From: Flavobacteriales bacterium UBA7443
GTDB lineage: Bacteria; Bacteroidota; Bacteroidia; Flavobacteriales_D; Sanyastnellaceae
Direction: 5' to 3'
NCBI GenBank assembly: GCA_002477505.1
Contig: DLQB01000102.1
Coordinates: 1-16,788, forward strand
DNA: 16,788 nt
Both the position numbers and the translations under genes were made by a program. Positions 13,989 to 16,788 of the stretch are shown here, piece after piece. Within the stretch, counting starts at the first letter, position 1; each line of letters opens with the position of its first letter. The notes beneath the pieces are model-generated. The model ran no database searches, had not been told where the DNA came from, and saw nothing but the letters and a program-made list of their open reading frames with translations.

Positions 13989-15755
13989 TCAACCTTGATC
14001 TGCCTGTCCCATCTGCATGCGATTCAAATCGCGGTAGACTCCTGACTCTATAATAAGTTCGTCGTGCACACCTTGCTGCACAAGGCGTCCATTTTCAAGA
14101 ACAAAAATCGCGTCGGCATCTCGTATGGTGCTCAATCGATGCGCGACGATGAGCGATGTTCGTCCTTCTGTGATGCGCTCGGTGGCCCGTTGAATCAACA
14201 ATTCGCTTTCGGAGTCAATGCTCGAAGTGGCCTCATCCAATACCAATATTTTAGGAGAGGCCAAGTAGGCGCGCATGAATGCGATCAACTGCCGCTGTCC
14301 CACGGACAAAATTGCTCCGCGTTCCCTTACATTTTGCTTCCACCCCTCGGGCAATCGCGCAATGAATTCATCGGCACCTACCACCTTTGCAGCCGCATCC
14401 AAATCAGCCTGTGAATAGCCCTCCTTATACATGGTCACATTGTTGATGAGGTCATCCGAGAAAAGGAATACATCTTGCAAGACCACGCCTACTTGGTTCC
14501 TCAAGACACGCAGTGGAATGGATGCGATGTCTTCTCCATCGATTCGAATGGTGCCTTTTTGGTGGGCATAAAAGCGACTTAAAAGGTTTATGATGGTTGA
14601 TTTGCCAGCGCCCGTTGCTCCGACAAAAGCTATTTTTTGCCCGGCCTCAATTCGAAATGAAACGTCCTGTAACACCCATTGCTCTCCTTCATACGCAAAC
14701 CAGACATTTTCAAATTCAATGTCGCCACGAAATGCATAGGACGAATCACTCGCAGGGTCTTCCATGCCCTCATCTTTGGCCAGCAACTTGAATACGCGAT
14801 CTGAATTGACGATGCCCATCTGCAGGACATTGAACCGATCGGCCAACTGACGGATTGGCCGGTACAGCATGAAAACATAAAGTATAAACTGCAAGAGGAT
14901 GCCCAGGGTCATCCGCTCGGCTAAGACATCCTGCATGCCCCACCAAAGCAAAATCGCTACACTCGTCGCGGAAAGGAGTTCGACCAGCGGAAAGAAGACA
15001 CTAAATGCCCAAATGGACCGAATATTCGCGTCACGGTGTGAAGCATTGATCTTCGCAAACTCTCTGGCCTCCCGTTTCTCACGTCCAAATGCCTGCACAA
15101 TGTGCATGCCCGTGACATGCTCCTGAACAAATTCATTCATTCGAGACACCTCATTTCGCACATCAATGAATGCCTTTTTGATGAGTTTCTGAAAAATACG
15201 TGTCGCAAACAACAATACTGGAATGGGGGCAAGAACCAAAAGCGTCAATTCCCAATCCACCCAAATCATCGTTCCAATGACCACGAAAAGTGCCAGTATG
15301 TCTCCAATGGCATTCAGGATTCCATTGGAAAAGACATTGGCTATTCCATCAATGTCACTGACATGTCGGGTGACAAGCGTTCCCACGGGTGTCTTATCGA
15401 AATACCGCAAGCGAAACTTCGCCACATGTTCGAACAACTTGGATCGCAAATCCAAGCTCACACTTTGCGCCACCCAATTTGCCATGTAGGTGACACGAAA
15501 CTGGAGCAACGCTTCAAAAATGAGCAGGCCAACAACAGCGCAGAATATTTGCAATAAATAAGCATCATCGCCCGCCGGTATGGCATCATCCACCGCAATC
15601 CGAATCAGAGCAGGCCGTATCCAAACCATTCCAGAAAGCAGCAGAACCAAGCCACCTGTGACCGCAAAGCGAAAACGGTACGGTTGCGCTTGCTCGATGA
15701 TTCGCTTCAGCGTGGCTGCATCAAAAACCTTCCCGGTGACGGACTCCTTGGTCAT
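13989..15755 (-). CDS. ABC exporter, fused permease and ATPase (MdlB/MsbA-like)
   Basis: Half-transporter of 588 aa that works as a homo- or heterodimer in the inner membrane. About six membrane helices lie in residues 30-310, with the coupling segment RYFDKTPVGTLVTRHVSDID (117-136). The nucleotide-binding domain holds Walker A GATGAGKST (379-387), Q-loop near 427, signature LSVGQ (483-487, a variant of LSGGQ also seen in MdlB), Walker B ILVLDE with Glu508, and the switch His539. Substrate is unknown; lipids, peptides or drugs are all possible. ATG 15755 overlaps the truA stop as ATGA and is preferred over ATG 15791, which would start inside truA. Third gene of an operon with truA and the PLP enzyme. 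Confidence 0.92.
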   Translation of the reverse strand: MTKESVTGKVFDAATLKRIIEQAQPYRFRFAVTGGLVLLLSGMVWIRPALIRIAVDDAIPAGDDAYLLQIFCAVVGLLIFEALLQFRVTYMANWVAQSVSLDLRSKLFEHVAKFRLRYFDKTPVGTLVTRHVSDIDGIANVFSNGILNAIGDILALFVVIGTMIWVDWELTLLVLAPIPVLLFATRIFQKLIKKAFIDVRNEVSRMNEFVQEHVTGMHIVQAFGREKREAREFAKINASHRDANIRSIWAFSVFFPLVELLSATSVAILLWWGMQDVLAERMTLGILLQFILYVFMLYRPIRQLADRFNVLQMGIVNSDRVFKLLAKDEGMEDPASDSSYAFRGDIEFENVWFAYEGEQWVLQDVSFRIEAGQKIAFVGATGAGKSTIINLLSRFYAHQKGTIRIDGEDIASIPLRVLRNQVGVVLQDVFLFSDDLINNVTMYKEGYSQADLDAAAKVVGADEFIARLPEGWKQNVRERGAILSVGQRQLIAFMRAYLASPKILVLDEATSSIDSESELLIQRATERITEGRTSLIVAHRLSTIRDADAIFVLENGRLVQQGVHDELIIESGVYRDLNRMQMGQADQG

Positions 15756-16558
15756 TTTCCATTTGCTTCCTGGCCCCATTTTCCATGCCATGGCACGAAG
15801 TCTGGATAAACCACTCGATTTAAATACAGACCATCTGCTGGGGCTGATGAGCCCGCTTGACTGCGGTCCTTACTGGCTAGAACAGCCGTTAAGTCTCCAG
15901 GTTCGATTCTTCCCTGACCGATTTCCAACAAGGTGCCAACCATGGCACGCACCATGTTTCGAAGAAAACGATCCGCGCTGACTTCATACATCCATCGGCC
16001 TCCACCATCCGCAGAGATAATCCGCGATTGACGCACATCGCAAATGGTGGTTTTTTGTTCGGCTCCTGACTTGCAAAATGCTGCAAAATCTGCTTTCTGA
16101 ATGAACAGAGGCGCGGCTTCTTGCATCCTTTGAAAATCTACATTCCGCATGATGCGCGCCGAACGATTCACCAAGAAAGGATCTTTGGCGGTATGCATGT
16201 GGTAAACATATCCCCTTTCGGTCGCATCAAATCGCACATGGGCCTTGGCATGAACGGGTGAAATCCGGTGAATGGCGATGGCCTTGGGCAACATGCCATT
16301 CAATTTCCAAACCGCTTCATTCCAATTTTTGAATCGCTTGATTCTTGGCGCTTCTTCGGGCCAATCCGAATGGGCAACAAAATAAGAAGCATGAACGCCA
16401 GCATCTGTTCGGCCGCATCCCATGACAGCCATGGTTGTGCCCGTGAAAAGGGAAAGCGCTCGCTCTAATTCTTCTTGTACTGTAATTCCGTTGGGCTGTC
16501 GCTGCCAGCCGTGGTAGGCGTTGCCATCAAAAGACAATTCAATGTAAACGCGCATCAT
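15752..16558 (-). CDS. truA: tRNA pseudouridine(38-40) synthase
   Basis: Isomerises uridines 38-40 in the anticodon arm of many tRNAs. 268 aa, normal for TruA. Begins MMRVYIELSFDGNAYHGWQRQ with the usual FDG/YHGWQ signature. The catalytic Asp52 lies in GRTDAGVHA (49-57 within CGRTDAGVHAS). The second conserved half contains FLRNMVRAMVGTLLEIGQG. Start ATG 16558 is followed directly by a second ATG (16555), which could also be used. Lies 17 bases after the upstream PLP-enzyme gene and shares ATGA with the ABC exporter. Confidence 0.96.
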   Translation of the reverse strand: MMRVYIELSFDGNAYHGWQRQPNGITVQEELERALSLFTGTTMAVMGCGRTDAGVHASYFVAHSDWPEEAPRIKRFKNWNEAVWKLNGMLPKAIAIHRISPVHAKAHVRFDATERGYVYHMHTAKDPFLVNRSARIMRNVDFQRMQEAAPLFIQKADFAAFCKSGAEQKTTICDVRQSRIISADGGGRWMYEVSADRFLRNMVRAMVGTLLEIGQGRIEPGDLTAVLASKDRSQAGSSAPADGLYLNRVVYPDFVPWHGKWGQEANGK

Positions 16559-16575
16559 TCAGAACCTGAGCCGAA

Positions 16576-16788
16576 TTAGGCCCAAGAGGCAATCTTCTCA
16601 CTCTTGTAATCGCCCGCGAACAACTTATCCTTGACTTTCGTGAAGGTTTCAATTGTATACGCGACGTCCTCCAGCGTGTGCACAGCTGTTGGAATCAAGC
16701 GGAGCATGATGGTATCCTTGGGCACTACTGGGTAAACCACAATGGAACAGAAAATGCCATAGTTTTCGCGCAAATCCAATGTCAAATT
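16576..16788 (-). CDS. PLP-dependent alpha-oxoamine synthase-like enzyme, C-terminal fragment
   Basis: Only the last 70 residues are in the window; the gene runs off the right edge. The fragment (ENYGIFCSIVVYPVVPKD, then LRLIPTAVHTLEDVAYTI) matches the small C-terminal domain of the AONS/KBL/serine palmitoyltransferase group of fold-type I PLP enzymes. In these, a strand with RLIPTAVHT-type sequence closes the active site. Such enzymes condense an amino acid with an acyl-CoA (biotin, threonine breakdown, sphingoid bases). The exact member cannot be decided without the N-terminal part. The stop TAA at 16578-16576 lies 17 bases before the truA start, so it is probably the upstream gene of the truA operon. 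Confidence 0.75.
   Translation of the reverse strand, partial: NLTLDLRENYGIFCSIVVYPVVPKDTIMLRLIPTAVHTLEDVAYTIETFTKVKDKLFAGDYKSEKIASWA

Noticed and set aside
13981..14000. Small inverted repeat ATCAA-CC-TTGAT at the convergent junction as a terminator
   Set aside because: Arms of five AT-rich pairs with a two-base loop and no T-run; it also lies within the last codons of the exporter gene.
15756..15791. Upstream start for the ABC exporter
   Set aside because: It would begin inside truA; ATG 15755 overlaps the truA stop as ATGA and leaves a normal exporter N-terminus.
1..16788. Mobile element, prophage, defence system or CRISPR array
   Set aside because: No transposase, integrase, terminal repeats, repeat-spacer pattern or defence-type proteins were found; all gene families except one are ordinary chromosomal ones.

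Overview
The window looks like chromosomal DNA of a Bacteroidota bacterium, probably Flavobacteriales-like, with intermediate GC. The evidence is the protein families (a split phenylacetyl-CoA epoxidase cluster, a Uup-type ABC-F protein, a CTP synthase with extra tails), the near absence of Shine-Dalgarno sequences, and several -7 boxes of the Bacteroidota form TAnnTTTG. No rRNA, tRNA, CRISPR array, insertion sequence or phage gene was seen. No gap between genes exceeds about 145 bases.

Layout, left to right. (1) 1-1462, minus strand: a metal operon with a DtxR/MntR-type regulator followed, with ATGA overlap, by a ZIP (GufA-like) transporter cut by the window edge. A DtxR-like operator lies inside the operon promoter. 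(2) 1582-4542, plus strand: an AI-2E/PerM-family membrane protein, then CTP synthase with an N-terminal tail and a hairpin-forming leader. (3) 4565-7839, minus strand: a three-gene operon of a GNAT-DinB fusion, an ExoA-like family 2 glycosyltransferase and an O-antigen ligase/polymerase-like protein. (4) 7902-9806, plus strand: an ABC-F ATPase. (5) 9835-13486: the phenylacetyl-CoA epoxidase set, with paaE (reductase) divergent from paaABCD, followed by an unrecognised helical protein that may be co-transcribed (to 13987). (6) 13989-16788, minus strand: an operon of a partial PLP-dependent alpha-oxoamine synthase-like enzyme, truA, and an MdlB/MsbA-like ABC exporter.

How the genes work together. 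The regulator probably senses Mn or Fe and controls itself and the ZIP importer. PaaA/PaaC form the oxygenase core with PaaB, PaaD matures it, and PaaE feeds it electrons; the hydrolase and beta-oxidation genes of the pathway are not in this window. The glycosyltransferase and ligase are a surface-polysaccharide pair. Four genes share the ATGA stop-start overlap with their upstream neighbour, which suggests translational coupling.

Most of the content is ordinary. The observations most worth a second look are the pyrG leader (a C-run at the predicted transcription start that pairs with bases next to the start codon, as in CTP-sensing start-site switching), the GNAT-DinB fusion, the -7 boxes placed only 4-5 bases from start codons (predicted leaderless messages), and the orphan helical protein behind paaD. 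No clearly new multi-gene system can be demonstrated from the sequence alone.
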